From contig NZ_JAUALB010000001.1 of assembly GCF_030345795.1 (NCBI RefSeq), positions 1,111,001-1,175,000 of the forward strand: a stretch of 64,000 nucleotides of DNA, written 5' to 3'. The position numbers were made by a program, and so were the translations under genes. This DNA is from Micromonospora sp. WMMA1363. Its GTDB lineage: Bacteria; Actinomycetota; Actinomycetes; Mycobacteriales; Micromonosporaceae. Each line of letters opens with the position of its first letter. Position 1 is the first letter of the stretch. The notes under the pieces are model-generated. The model was not told where the DNA came from. It saw nothing but the letters and a program-made list of their open reading frames with translations, and made no database searches. Positions 17,463 through 25,461 of the stretch are shown here, piece after piece.

Positions 17463-18764
17463 ATGTCGACCCCGAAGAGATGGCATGTCGTCACGGCGGC
17501 GGCGGCGCTGCTGGTTGCGGGTGCTCCCGCCGTGGTGGCGAGCGCCGGGCCGTCGTCCGGAACGGCGGAGCGCGGCCGCGCGACGTGGGCCGCCAGTTGG
17601 GCGACCGCGGTCACCCGTGGCAACGCGACCGGCCTGACCAACACCGGCCTGAACAACCACAGCGTCCGCATGGTCGTGCACACCACCGTGGGTGGGCCGG
17701 TGCTGCGGGTCCGGATGAGCAACATGTACGGCGAGCAGTCTGTGCGGATCGGCCGCGCGACCATCGCCCGGCCCGACGCCACGACCCCCGACGACCTGTC
17801 CGACATCGATCCGGCGACGTTGCGTGAGCTGACCTTCGGCGGCGCCACCTCGGCGACCATGAACCGAGGCGCCGAACTCATCAGCGATCCGGTCGCCTTC
17901 CCGATCGGGGACCAGCAGGACCTGGTGCTCACCGTTCACTTCCCGACCCCGACCGGGCCGGTGACCTTCCACGGCCAGTCCCGGCAGACGAACTTCATCG
18001 GCGCCAGCGACCTCACCTCCGCCGCCGACGGTGCCGGTTTCACCATCCGGCCCAACTGCTGTTGGTTCTTCCTGTCCGGCATCGACGTCCAGCGTCGGCA
18101 CAGCCCCGGCTCGGTGGTGGTGTTCGGTGACTCGATCGCCGACGGCAACGGCAGCACGGTCAACGCCAACATGCGCTGGCCGGACCTGCTCGCCGACCGG
18201 CTCATCGACGCCCGCCCCGACGTCCGCACACCGGGCGTGCTCAATGCCAGCCTCGCCGGCAACCGGCTCAACCACGAGGGCCCGGAACCGGGCGCCGGCG
18301 GCTTCCCCGGCTACCACGAGCTGGGGCCGAACGCCCTCGCCCGGCTGGACGAGGACGTCTTCTCCCAGACCGACGCCCGGACTGTGATCACCCATCTGGG
18401 CATCAACGACATCTGGATGTCGGACGACTCCGCGGAGGCGATCATCGCCTCCCTGCGGCAGATCAACGAGCAGGTCAAGGCACGCGGGCTGCGCAGCCTG
18501 GTGGCCACGCTCACGCCGTACGAGGGGCACGGCAACCCGGGTGTGTGGACGCCGGAGAAGGAGGCGACCCGGCAGGCGGTGAACGTGTACCTGCGCGGCA
18601 GCGGCGAGTTCGACGGGCTGCTCGACTTCGACCGGGTGCTGCGTGATCCGGCGCAGCCCAGTCGGCTGTTGCCGGCCTACGACTCGGGGGACCACATCCA
18701 CCCGAACGACGCCGGCAACCAGGCGATGGCGGACGCCGTGCCGTTGCGCCTGCTCGGCCGCTGA
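17463..18764 (+). CDS. Secreted SGNH/GDSL hydrolase
   Basis: 433 residues from ATG 17463, selected because GGAGG lies 7 bases upstream and a signal peptide follows (K-R-W-H, hydrophobic A/L/V stretch, A-S-A cleavage region near 28). Block I V-V-V-F-G-D-S-I-A-D-G-N carries the nucleophile Ser, block III G-I-N-D-I-W, and block V D-H-I-H-P-N-D-A-G-N carries the Asp/His pair. The N-terminal ~190 residues form the beta-rich domain common in actinobacterial GDSL esterases. Acts outside the cell on ester or glycan substrates. May not belong to the biosynthetic pathway even though the P450 gene follows 66 bp later. Confidence 0.85.
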   Translation: MSTPKRWHVVTAAAALLVAGAPAVVASAGPSSGTAERGRATWAASWATAVTRGNATGLTNTGLNNHSVRMVVHTTVGGPVLRVRMSNMYGEQSVRIGRATIARPDATTPDDLSDIDPATLRELTFGGATSATMNRGAELISDPVAFPIGDQQDLVLTVHFPTPTGPVTFHGQSRQTNFIGASDLTSAADGAGFTIRPNCCWFFLSGIDVQRRHSPGSVVVFGDSIADGNGSTVNANMRWPDLLADRLIDARPDVRTPGVLNASLAGNRLNHEGPEPGAGGFPGYHELGPNALARLDEDVFSQTDARTVITHLGINDIWMSDDSAEAIIASLRQINEQVKARGLRSLVATLTPYEGHGNPGVWTPEKEATRQAVNVYLRGSGEFDGLLDFDRVLRDPAQPSRLLPAYDSGDHIHPNDAGNQAMADAVPLRLLGR

Positions 18765-18830
18765 CAGCCTGGTACGGGCGGCGGGTATTCCCGCCGCCCG
18801 TACCGCCGATCTCCGGGAGGCTCATCCAGC

Positions 18831-20054
18831 ATGGACGCAGAGCAGCTGCTGACCCGCCTCTACAGTGACGAGGGCCGGCAGGACCCGTACCCCTGCTATG
18901 CCGGGCTGCACGCGCTGGGCCCGATCACGGCGTTGCCGTCCCGCCCGGAGCACCGGGCGGTCGCCGCCGTGGCGGTCGGCTACGACCTCGTCGACGAGGT
19001 GCTGCGCGACCCGGAGTGGTACAAGCAGCCCCCGCCGGACTGGGCGGAACAGGAGATCCTGCGGACCCTCCAGACCTCGATGATGTTCGTCAACCCGCCG
19101 GATCACGGCCGGATGCGGCGCGTGTTCGCCGGCGCCTTCACGCCGCGTCGGCTCGGCACCCTGGAGCCGGTGATCCTCCGGGTGGCGGGGGAGCTGCTGG
19201 ACCGGATGGCAGAAGCCGGGAGCAGTGCCGTCGACTTCGTGACGGACTTCGCGTACCCGCTGCCGGCCCGGGTGATGGCCGAGTTCATCGGCATTCCCGA
19301 GACCGACCTGTCCTGGTACCGGGAGCGGGTGGACCGGATCGACGAGTACCTCGACGTGGCCGGCAAGACCCCGCAGCGGCTCACCGCCGCCAACACCGCC
19401 GCGGCCGAGCTGCGGGCCTTCTACGCGGACCTGCTGGCGCACCGCCGCCGCACCCCCGGTGAGGACCTGATCAGCGGGCTGGTCGGGGCCGTGGACACGG
19501 GCGGCGTCGAGCTGACGGACGACGAGCTGATCAGCAACCTGATCGTGTTGTTCAACGCGAGCTTCGTGACCACCGTCTACATGTTCAGCAACGGCCTGCC
19601 ACTGTTGCTGGCGCACCCGCAGGTGGCCGCGGCGCTGCCCGGTGACCCGGGGCTGACCGGCCGGTCGGTCGACGAGATCCTGCGGCTGGAGGCGCCGGTT
19701 CACTTCCTGGCCCGGGCGGCGCCGCGGGATTCGGTGCTCGGCGGGATCCAGATCGCCCGCGACCAGAACGTCCTGCTGGTCATCGCCGCGGCCAACCGCG
19801 ACCCGAGCCGCTTTCCCGACCCGGACCGGTTCGACCCGCACCGCTCCGGACCGCCGTCGCTGGCGTTCGGCATCGGCCCGCACTACTGTCTCGGCGCCGC
19901 CGTGTCCCGCCTGGAGGGTCGGCTGGCGCTACCCCGGCTGCTGTCGCGCTTCCCCCGGATGCGCATCGATGAGCCCCCGACCTACAGCGGCAGCCTGTTC
20001 CTGCGCGGCATCGACAAGCTCCTGGTGAGCACCGGGAGAGAGGAGCAGCGGTGA
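18831..20054 (+). CDS. Cytochrome P450 with altered I-helix
   Basis: 407 residues, normal bacterial P450 length. Heme-binding loop F-G-I-G-P-H-Y-C-L-G near 345 with the cysteine ligand; ExxR as E-I-L-R near 283. The I-helix oxygen-activation motif, usually A/G-G-x-D/E-T-T, reads N-A-S-F-V-T-T: the Thr pair remains but the acidic residue is Val and the Gly is Ser. This can mean altered proton delivery or specialised chemistry. The start ATG has GGGAGG upstream at 18815-18820. Likely tailoring oxidase of the hydroxyphenylglycine-related pathway because Hmo and HpgT follow (inference). Confidence 0.88.
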   Translation: MDAEQLLTRLYSDEGRQDPYPCYAGLHALGPITALPSRPEHRAVAAVAVGYDLVDEVLRDPEWYKQPPPDWAEQEILRTLQTSMMFVNPPDHGRMRRVFAGAFTPRRLGTLEPVILRVAGELLDRMAEAGSSAVDFVTDFAYPLPARVMAEFIGIPETDLSWYRERVDRIDEYLDVAGKTPQRLTAANTAAAELRAFYADLLAHRRRTPGEDLISGLVGAVDTGGVELTDDELISNLIVLFNASFVTTVYMFSNGLPLLLAHPQVAAALPGDPGLTGRSVDEILRLEAPVHFLARAAPRDSVLGGIQIARDQNVLLVIAAANRDPSRFPDPDRFDPHRSGPPSLAFGIGPHYCLGAAVSRLEGRLALPRLLSRFPRMRIDEPPTYSGSLFLRGIDKLLVSTGREEQR

Positions 20055-20130
20055 GCAACTGTGGCGAGCCAACGATCGGACCCGCGGCCGGGACGCCCCG
20101 GGTGGCCGCCGCGCGGGGCGTGGTGGCGGA

Positions 20131-21183
20131 GTGAGCCTGCATCCCCAGGCTGAGGCGTACCGCGCCGCCCGGAAGGCGGCCGGCATCCCGCCGCTGTACA
20201 GCCAGACCCTCGCCGAGGCCCGTGCCGCCGACCTCGCCGCGATCCGCGCCGGATCCGGTGCGGTCGAGCCGGTGTACCAGGTACGCGACACGCACGTTCC
20301 CGGCCCCGTCGGTGACCTACCGGTCCGGATCCACCGGCCGGCCGGCGTCGGGCCGCTGCCCACGCTGCTGTACTTCTTCGGCGGAGGGTGGACGCTGGGT
20401 AGCGCCGACACCGCCGACGGGATCTGCCGGCGGCTGGCCAACGCGGTGCCCTGCCAGGTGGTCACGGTCGGCTACCGGCTCGCTCCCGAGCATCCTTTCC
20501 CGGCGGCGGTGCACGACTGCCACGCGACCCTGCGCTTCGTCGCCACGCACTCGCAGGAGTTCGGCGCCGACCCTGCGCGCCTCGCCGTGGGCGGCGACAG
20601 CGCGGGCGGCAACCTGGCCGCCGCGGTCACCCTACTGGCCCGCGGTGACGGCCCCGGGCTGGTCGCGCAGCTGCTGGTCTACCCGAACACCGACCAGACC
20701 GCCGAGCCGGGCGGCGACGACGACCCGCTGCTGTTCAACCGCCGCTCGGTCGCCTGGTACCGAGACCACTACCTGGCCACTCCGGCGGACGCGCGCCACC
20801 CGCTCGCCTCACCACTGCTCGCCGAGGACCTGACCGGCCTGCCGCCGGCGCTGGTGGTCACCGCGGAGTACGACCCGCTGCGCGACGAGGGCGAGCGGTA
20901 CGCCCACCGGCTCCGCGACGCGGGCGTCCCGACCACTCTCACCCGGTACGCCGGGATGGTGCACGGCTTCTTCGCCATGCCCGGGACGTTCGACGATGGC
21001 CGCCGCGCCCAGGAACAGGCCGCCGCGTTCCTCCGGGACCACTTCGGCCGCAGCCCCGGCGCGGCGGTCGCCGCGCCGGGGGACGCGGTTGCGACCGGGG
21101 CGGGCGACGCGGACGGCGCCGGTCGGACCGCGACGGTCGACGGCGTCGGAGGGGCGCTGGGCACGGTGGTCGGCGATGGCTGA
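20131..21183 (+). CDS. Alpha/beta hydrolase, HSL/carboxylesterase family
   Basis: 350 residues from GTG 20131. Nucleophile elbow G-G-D-S-A-G-G-N near 153, acid in A-E-Y-D-P-L-R-D-E near 248, His in M-V-H-G-F-F near 277. The oxyanion motif, normally H-G-G-G, reads F-F-G-G-G-W, so the histidine is replaced. The last ~45 residues (after R-D-H-F-G-R) are a Gly/Ala/Asp-rich low-complexity tail not part of the fold, and overlap the hmo start by 8 bp. Could hydrolyse or transfer an ester in the pathway; substrate unknown. Confidence 0.83.
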   Translation: MSLHPQAEAYRAARKAAGIPPLYSQTLAEARAADLAAIRAGSGAVEPVYQVRDTHVPGPVGDLPVRIHRPAGVGPLPTLLYFFGGGWTLGSADTADGICRRLANAVPCQVVTVGYRLAPEHPFPAAVHDCHATLRFVATHSQEFGADPARLAVGGDSAGGNLAAAVTLLARGDGPGLVAQLLVYPNTDQTAEPGGDDDPLLFNRRSVAWYRDHYLATPADARHPLASPLLAEDLTGLPPALVVTAEYDPLRDEGERYAHRLRDAGVPTTLTRYAGMVHGFFAMPGTFDDGRRAQEQAAAFLRDHFGRSPGAAVAAPGDAVATGAGDADGAGRTATVDGVGGALGTVVGDG

Positions 21184-22288
21184 CAGCGCGCTGCCGAAGC
21201 CGGACGTGCCGCCCGCCCCCGCCGGGCTGGCCGACTTCGCCGACCTCGCCCGTGCCGTGCTGCCGCCGGAGGTGTGGGACTTCGTCGACGGCGGCAGCGG
21301 CGCCGAGACCACCCTCGCCGCGAACCGCCGCGCCCTGGATCGGGTCGGCGTGCTGCCCCGGGTGCTGCGCGGCGTGCACACCCCGTGCACCGAGGCCCGG
21401 TTGCTCGGCGCCAGCCACTCGCTGCCGGTGGCGGTCGCACCGATGGCGTACCAGCGGCTGCTGCACCCCGACGGCGAGGTCGCGCTGGCCGGGGCGGCCG
21501 GAGCGGCCGGTGTCCCCTATGTGGCCAGCACGCTGAGCAGCGTCTCGATCGAGGAGATCGCCGCGGTCGGCGGGACGGTCTGGTTTCAGCTCTACTGGCT
21601 GCGCGACCGGGGGCTCGTCACTGACCTGCTGGACCGGGCACAGGCGGCCGGGTGCACCGCGCTGGTGTTCACCGTGGACGTCCCGATCCTCGGCCGGCGG
21701 CTGCGCGACGTGCGCAACTCCTTCACCATCCCGCCGCACATGGTCGCGAACCGGTCCGTCGGCCCGGACCACCGCGCGCCCGCCGCCACCCTCGGCGTGT
21801 CCGCGGTGGCCGCGCACACGGCGGAGTTCTTCGCGCCGGCGGTGACCTGGTCCGATCTGGACTGGCTGCGGGAGCGTACGGCTGTGCCGCTGGTGGTCAA
21901 GGGTGTCCTCGACCCGCGCGATGCCGTCCGCGCAGCGGAGGCCGGGGTGGACGCGGTGGTGGTCTCCAACCACGGCGGGCGGCAGCTCGACGGCGCGCCG
22001 GCCACCGCCGCCGCGCTGCCCGAGGTGGTGGCGGCGGTCGCCGACCGGTGCGAGGTGCTGCTCGACAGTGGCGTCCGGGGCGGCGCCGACGTGTTGCGGG
22101 CCCTCGCTCTCGGCGCGCACGGCGTGCTGGTGGGGCGCCCGATGCTCTGGGCGCTCGCGGCCGGGGGCCGCGCCGGCGCGGAGATCGCGCTGTCGCTGCT
22201 GACCGGCGAGTTCCGCGACGCGCTGGCGCTGGCCGGGTGCGCCGATCCGGTCGCCGCCCGCGACCTGCGAACGACGACGGTGGAGTGA
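21176..22288 (+). CDS. hmo: 4-hydroxymandelate oxidase (FMN-dependent)
   Basis: 370 residues, FMN-dependent alpha-hydroxyacid oxidase family. Active-site blocks: V-S-N-H-G-G-R-Q-L-D-G near 262 (catalytic His and substrate Arg) and D-S-G-V-R-G-G-A-D-V near 300 (FMN phosphate). The segments T-L-S-S-V-S-I-E-E-I-A-A-V-G-G and F-Q-L-Y-W-L-R-D closely resemble Hmo of glycopeptide clusters. It oxidises 4-hydroxymandelate to 4-hydroxybenzoylformate with O2. Followed after 3 bp by the HpgT homologue. With hmaS at 6.6 kb this gives the first two dedicated steps of 4-hydroxyphenylglycine synthesis. Confidence 0.85.
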   Translation: MADSALPKPDVPPAPAGLADFADLARAVLPPEVWDFVDGGSGAETTLAANRRALDRVGVLPRVLRGVHTPCTEARLLGASHSLPVAVAPMAYQRLLHPDGEVALAGAAGAAGVPYVASTLSSVSIEEIAAVGGTVWFQLYWLRDRGLVTDLLDRAQAAGCTALVFTVDVPILGRRLRDVRNSFTIPPHMVANRSVGPDHRAPAATLGVSAVAAHTAEFFAPAVTWSDLDWLRERTAVPLVVKGVLDPRDAVRAAEAGVDAVVVSNHGGRQLDGAPATAAALPEVVAAVADRCEVLLDSGVRGGADVLRALALGAHGVLVGRPMLWALAAGGRAGAEIALSLLTGEFRDALALAGCADPVAARDLRTTTVE

Positions 22289-22291
22289 GTC

Positions 22292-23611
22292 GTGACGGTG
22301 GACCTTCGCCTGTCCGACCTGCACCCGGCGCTCGACGATCCCGCGCTGAACTCGATGAGCTTCCTCAACGAGATCGCGCAGCGTTACCCGGACGCCGTGT
22401 CGCTGGCCGCCGGCCGGCCGTACGAGGAGTTCTTCGACGTCGCCGCGCCGAACCGGTATCTGGACACGTTTCGCCGGCATCTCACCGAGGACCTCGGGCA
22501 GAGCCCGGAGCAGGCGCGCCGCACGCTGTTCCAGTACGGGCGGACCAAGGGGATCATCCACCACCTGGTCGCCCGCAACCTCGCCGTCGACGAGGGGATG
22601 ACGGTCGACCCGGAGGCGATCGTGGTGACGGTCGGCTGCCAGGAGGCGATGGTCCTCGTGCTGCGGGCGCTGCGGGCCGGCCCCGAGGACGTGCTGCTCG
22701 CCGTCGCGCCGACGTACGCCGGGCTCACCGGCGCGGCGCGCCTGCTGGACCTGCCGGTGCGCCCGGTGGCCGCCGGCACGTCCGGGCTGGACGCGGTGGA
22801 CCTGCGCGCCCAGCTGCGCCGCGTCCGCGCCGACGGGTTGCGCCCGCGTGCCTGCTACCTGACGCCGGACTTCGCCAACCCCTCGGGGCTGAGCGTCGCG
22901 GAGGACAGCCGGCGGGCGCTGCTGGAGCTGGTCGCCGAGGAGGGACTGCTGCTGATCGAGGACAACCCGTACGGCCTGTTCCCGGCCGGGGACGATCGGC
23001 GGCCGCCCACGCTCAAGTCGCTGGATACCGCCCGCCAGGTGGTCTACCTGGGGTCGTTCGCCAAGACGGTGCTGCCGGGCGCCCGGATCGGCTATGTCGT
23101 GGCCGACCAGCGGGTGGCCGGGCTGGACGGCACGGTCGGTCTTCTCGCCGACCAGCTCGCCAAGATCAAGAGCATGGTCACGGTGAACACCTCACCGATC
23201 GCCCAGGCGGTGGTCGGGGGCGCGCTGCTCGAACACGGCTGCAGCCTGGTCGCCGCCACCGCCCGTGAGCGGGCCGTGTACGCCCGGAATCTCCGTCACC
23301 TGGTCGATGGCCTGCACCGGCGCTTCCCGGCCGGGTCGCCGGTGCGCTGGACCGTACCCGCCGGGGGCTTCTTCGTTGTCGTCACCGTGCCGTTCCCGGT
23401 CGATGACGCGTTGCTGCATCGCTCGGCCCGCGAGTACGGGGTGCTGTGGACGCCGATGGCGCACTTCTACGCCGGCAGCCCGTCCGTGCCCGCGCTGCGG
23501 TTGTCGGTCAGCGCGGTCACCCCGGCCGACATCGACCTCGGACTGGACCGGCTGGCCGCGCTGGTCGCCGACGAGCTGGCCGGTAGGGCAGCGACGGCGG
23601 AGCTCGGTTGA
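22292..23611 (+). CDS. hpgT: 4-hydroxyphenylglycine aminotransferase (HpgT-like, PLP)
   Basis: 439 residues, fold-type I aminotransferase. The N-terminal region D-P-A-L-N-S-M-S-F-L-N-E-I and G-R-P-Y-E-E is characteristic of HpgT as I know it. PLP-binding lysine in G-S-F-A-K-T-V-L-P-G-A-R near 255; N-P-S-G near 197. It transaminates 4-hydroxybenzoylformate to 4-hydroxyphenylglycine, in glycopeptide producers using tyrosine as donor and thereby regenerating 4-hydroxyphenylpyruvate for HmaS. Last gene of this operon. A general MocR/KAT-like aminotransferase is the alternative, but position beside hmo supports HpgT. Confidence 0.82.
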   Translation: MTVDLRLSDLHPALDDPALNSMSFLNEIAQRYPDAVSLAAGRPYEEFFDVAAPNRYLDTFRRHLTEDLGQSPEQARRTLFQYGRTKGIIHHLVARNLAVDEGMTVDPEAIVVTVGCQEAMVLVLRALRAGPEDVLLAVAPTYAGLTGAARLLDLPVRPVAAGTSGLDAVDLRAQLRRVRADGLRPRACYLTPDFANPSGLSVAEDSRRALLELVAEEGLLLIEDNPYGLFPAGDDRRPPTLKSLDTARQVVYLGSFAKTVLPGARIGYVVADQRVAGLDGTVGLLADQLAKIKSMVTVNTSPIAQAVVGGALLEHGCSLVAATARERAVYARNLRHLVDGLHRRFPAGSPVRWTVPAGGFFVVVTVPFPVDDALLHRSAREYGVLWTPMAHFYAGSPSVPALRLSVSAVTPADIDLGLDRLAALVADELAGRAATAELG

Positions 23612-23673
23612 CACACCGCGTTCATCGCATGGCAAACCGCGACGGCCGTGTTCCGCCGTCCTCGGTGGACAAC

Positions 23674-23679
23674 CATAAT
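23674..23679 (+). promoter_or_regulatory. -10-like CATAAT, leaderless promoter candidate
   Basis: CATAAT ends 6 bases before the ATG at 23686 and no ribosome binding site precedes that ATG. Confidence 0.4.
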
Positions 23680-23685
23680 GGGTGC

Positions 23686-23937
23686 ATGGTCGCCTGGGAG
23701 TACGCTCTGCTGGTCCGCCGCTATCAGGGGCAGGGTCGGAGTTTCCACGTCAGCTTCACCTGGTACGGCCCGGACGGGTCGCGTCGGGACGTCACCGCGT
23801 ATGGCGACACCGCGGTCGCGCACCTCAACCGTGTCGGGCGCGAGGGGTGGGAGCTGGTCTCCGCGGCCGAGGACGTGAACAATGTCCAGGGCAGCACCGA
23901 GGTGCACCGCTATCATCTGAAGCGTCCCATGCCGTGA
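23686..23937 (+). CDS. Small conserved protein (DUF4177-like)
   Basis: 83 residues from ATG 23686. Pattern W-E-Y-A-L-L-V at the start and R-E-G-W-E-L-V-S near residue 56 resembles small actinobacterial proteins with a DUF4177-like beta-alpha fold. No signal peptide, membrane segment or catalytic motif. Function unknown. The longer open frame starting at 23608 has no better start signal, and the leaderless ATG is preferred. Confidence 0.6.
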   Translation: MVAWEYALLVRRYQGQGRSFHVSFTWYGPDGSRRDVTAYGDTAVAHLNRVGREGWELVSAAEDVNNVQGSTEVHRYHLKRPMP

Positions 23938-24030
23938 CCGCCGGCGATGGCGCACGGCCCGCACCCGGCGAGTGACAGCCGGTTTCCCTCGGTGCGGCGG
24001 GTCCGCTTCCACCCGGCCGATCTTGTTGAC

Positions 24031-24036
24031 TAGGGT
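24031..24036 (+). promoter_or_regulatory. -10-like TAGGGT, leaderless promoter candidate
   Basis: TAGGGT ends 6 bases before the ATG at 24043, preceded by TTGTTGAC. No ribosome binding site lies between. Confidence 0.4.
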
Positions 24037-24042
24037 CGGGGA

Positions 24043-25287
24043 ATGCGAGTTCGGCTGCTGGTGGCTACCGCGTGCGCCCTCCTCGTGCCGGTGGCCGTTC
24101 CCGCGCCGGCCACGGCGGCGCCGGCGCGTACCGGTGCCGCCGAGACACCCTGTCCACGCGTCGCGGTGTCGACGTCCGCGCCGTCTCGACCGCCCCGGCC
24201 GTCCCCGCCCCCGGCGGTGGCGGAGGACCGGGTCGTCGGCGGACCGGCGCTGGCCGCCTCCGGTCTGGTGATCCCGGCCGGCGCGCGGTCCGCGCCGGCG
24301 GTGACCGCGACCTCGTGGCTCGTGGCCGACCTGGACACCGGCCAGGTGCTCGGGGCCTGCGGCCCGCACGAGTACGCCACCCCGGCGAGCGTGCAGAAGC
24401 TGCTGCTGGCCGCCGCCGTGCTGCCCCGCCTCGACCCGGAGCGGGTTGTCACGGTGACCGGCGAGGACCTGGACATCGAACCCGGCTCGTCGGCCGTCGG
24501 TCTCGTCCCCGGTGGGCGATATCGGGTGGAGACGGTCTGGCTCGGTCTGCTGCTCCAGTCGGGCAACGAGGCGGCGAACGTGCTCGCCCGCCTCGGTGGC
24601 GGCCAAGCGGGCCGGGCCGGTGGTGTCCGGGCGATGAACCAGCTGGCGCAGCGTCTCGGTGCCCGGCAGACGCACGCGGTCACCCCGTCCGGGTTGGACG
24701 GGCCGGGGCAGTTCACCAGCGCGTACGATCTCGCGTTGATCGCCCGGGTCTGCTTCGCCGACCCCGCGTTCCGCCGGTACGCCCTGACCGAGACGCACCA
24801 GATCCCGGCCCAGCGCCAGCCGCGCGCCAACGGCTTCCAGATCCAGAACGAGAACCAGCTGATCTACCGCTACCCGGGTGCTCTGGGCGGCAAGACCGGC
24901 TTCACCGACCTGGCCCGGCACACGTACGTCGGCGCGGCCGAGCGGGACGGCCGACGCCTGGTCGTGACGCTGCTGGGCGCCGAGTCCCGGCCCGCGCGAG
25001 GTTGGGAGCAGGGGACCGCCCTGCTCGACTGGGGCTTCGCGCTGCCCCGGGACGCCGCGGTCGGCCGGCTGGTCGAGCCAGGCGAGCTGGACGAGTCCAC
25101 CTCCGACCCGCCGCCGAGGCCGGTACCGCCCGTGGCCGACGCCCGCCCCGCCGCGGCGTCGGGCTCGGCCCGCAACGGTCTGGCCGGGGCGCTGCCCGCG
25201 GCGGCGGCGGTGGCCGGCGTGGGTGTCCTGCTGGCGCTCGCGATGCGCCGCGCCCGCGCATCCCGGCGACGCCGAGGTCGCGCCTGA
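24043..25287 (+). CDS. D-alanyl-D-alanine carboxypeptidase (penicillin-binding protein, S11-like)
   Basis: 414 residues. Signal peptide at residues 1-27 (A-T-A-A-P), then a Pro-rich linker. Catalytic triad motifs of the serine penicillin-binding fold: S116-V-Q-K119 (SxxK), S-G-N near 177 (SxN) and K284-T-G (KTG). A C-terminal hydrophobic segment (~residues 385-402) followed by an Arg-rich tail anchors it in the membrane with the enzyme outside. It trims the terminal D-Ala of peptidoglycan stem peptides. Monocistronic by position; convergent to the ABC transporter genes. Confidence 0.88.
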   Translation: MRVRLLVATACALLVPVAVPAPATAAPARTGAAETPCPRVAVSTSAPSRPPRPSPPPAVAEDRVVGGPALAASGLVIPAGARSAPAVTATSWLVADLDTGQVLGACGPHEYATPASVQKLLLAAAVLPRLDPERVVTVTGEDLDIEPGSSAVGLVPGGRYRVETVWLGLLLQSGNEAANVLARLGGGQAGRAGGVRAMNQLAQRLGARQTHAVTPSGLDGPGQFTSAYDLALIARVCFADPAFRRYALTETHQIPAQRQPRANGFQIQNENQLIYRYPGALGGKTGFTDLARHTYVGAAERDGRRLVVTLLGAESRPARGWEQGTALLDWGFALPRDAAVGRLVEPGELDESTSDPPPRPVPPVADARPAAASGSARNGLAGALPAAAAVAGVGVLLALAMRRARASRRRRGRA

Positions 25288-25461
25288 CCGCAGCTGGCCA
25301 GAGCCGCCGGCAGGGCGACCGGTACCGGGAGACCGGGCCAGGGGAGCGGGCTTGGAGCACGCGGGTGAGCGGCGTCGACGACGGCGTGGCCACGCCGCGC
25401 TTCCTCGGCAAACCACGTCGGCCGCCGGCGGTCGCCGCTCGTCGGCGGTGGGTAGCCGGAT

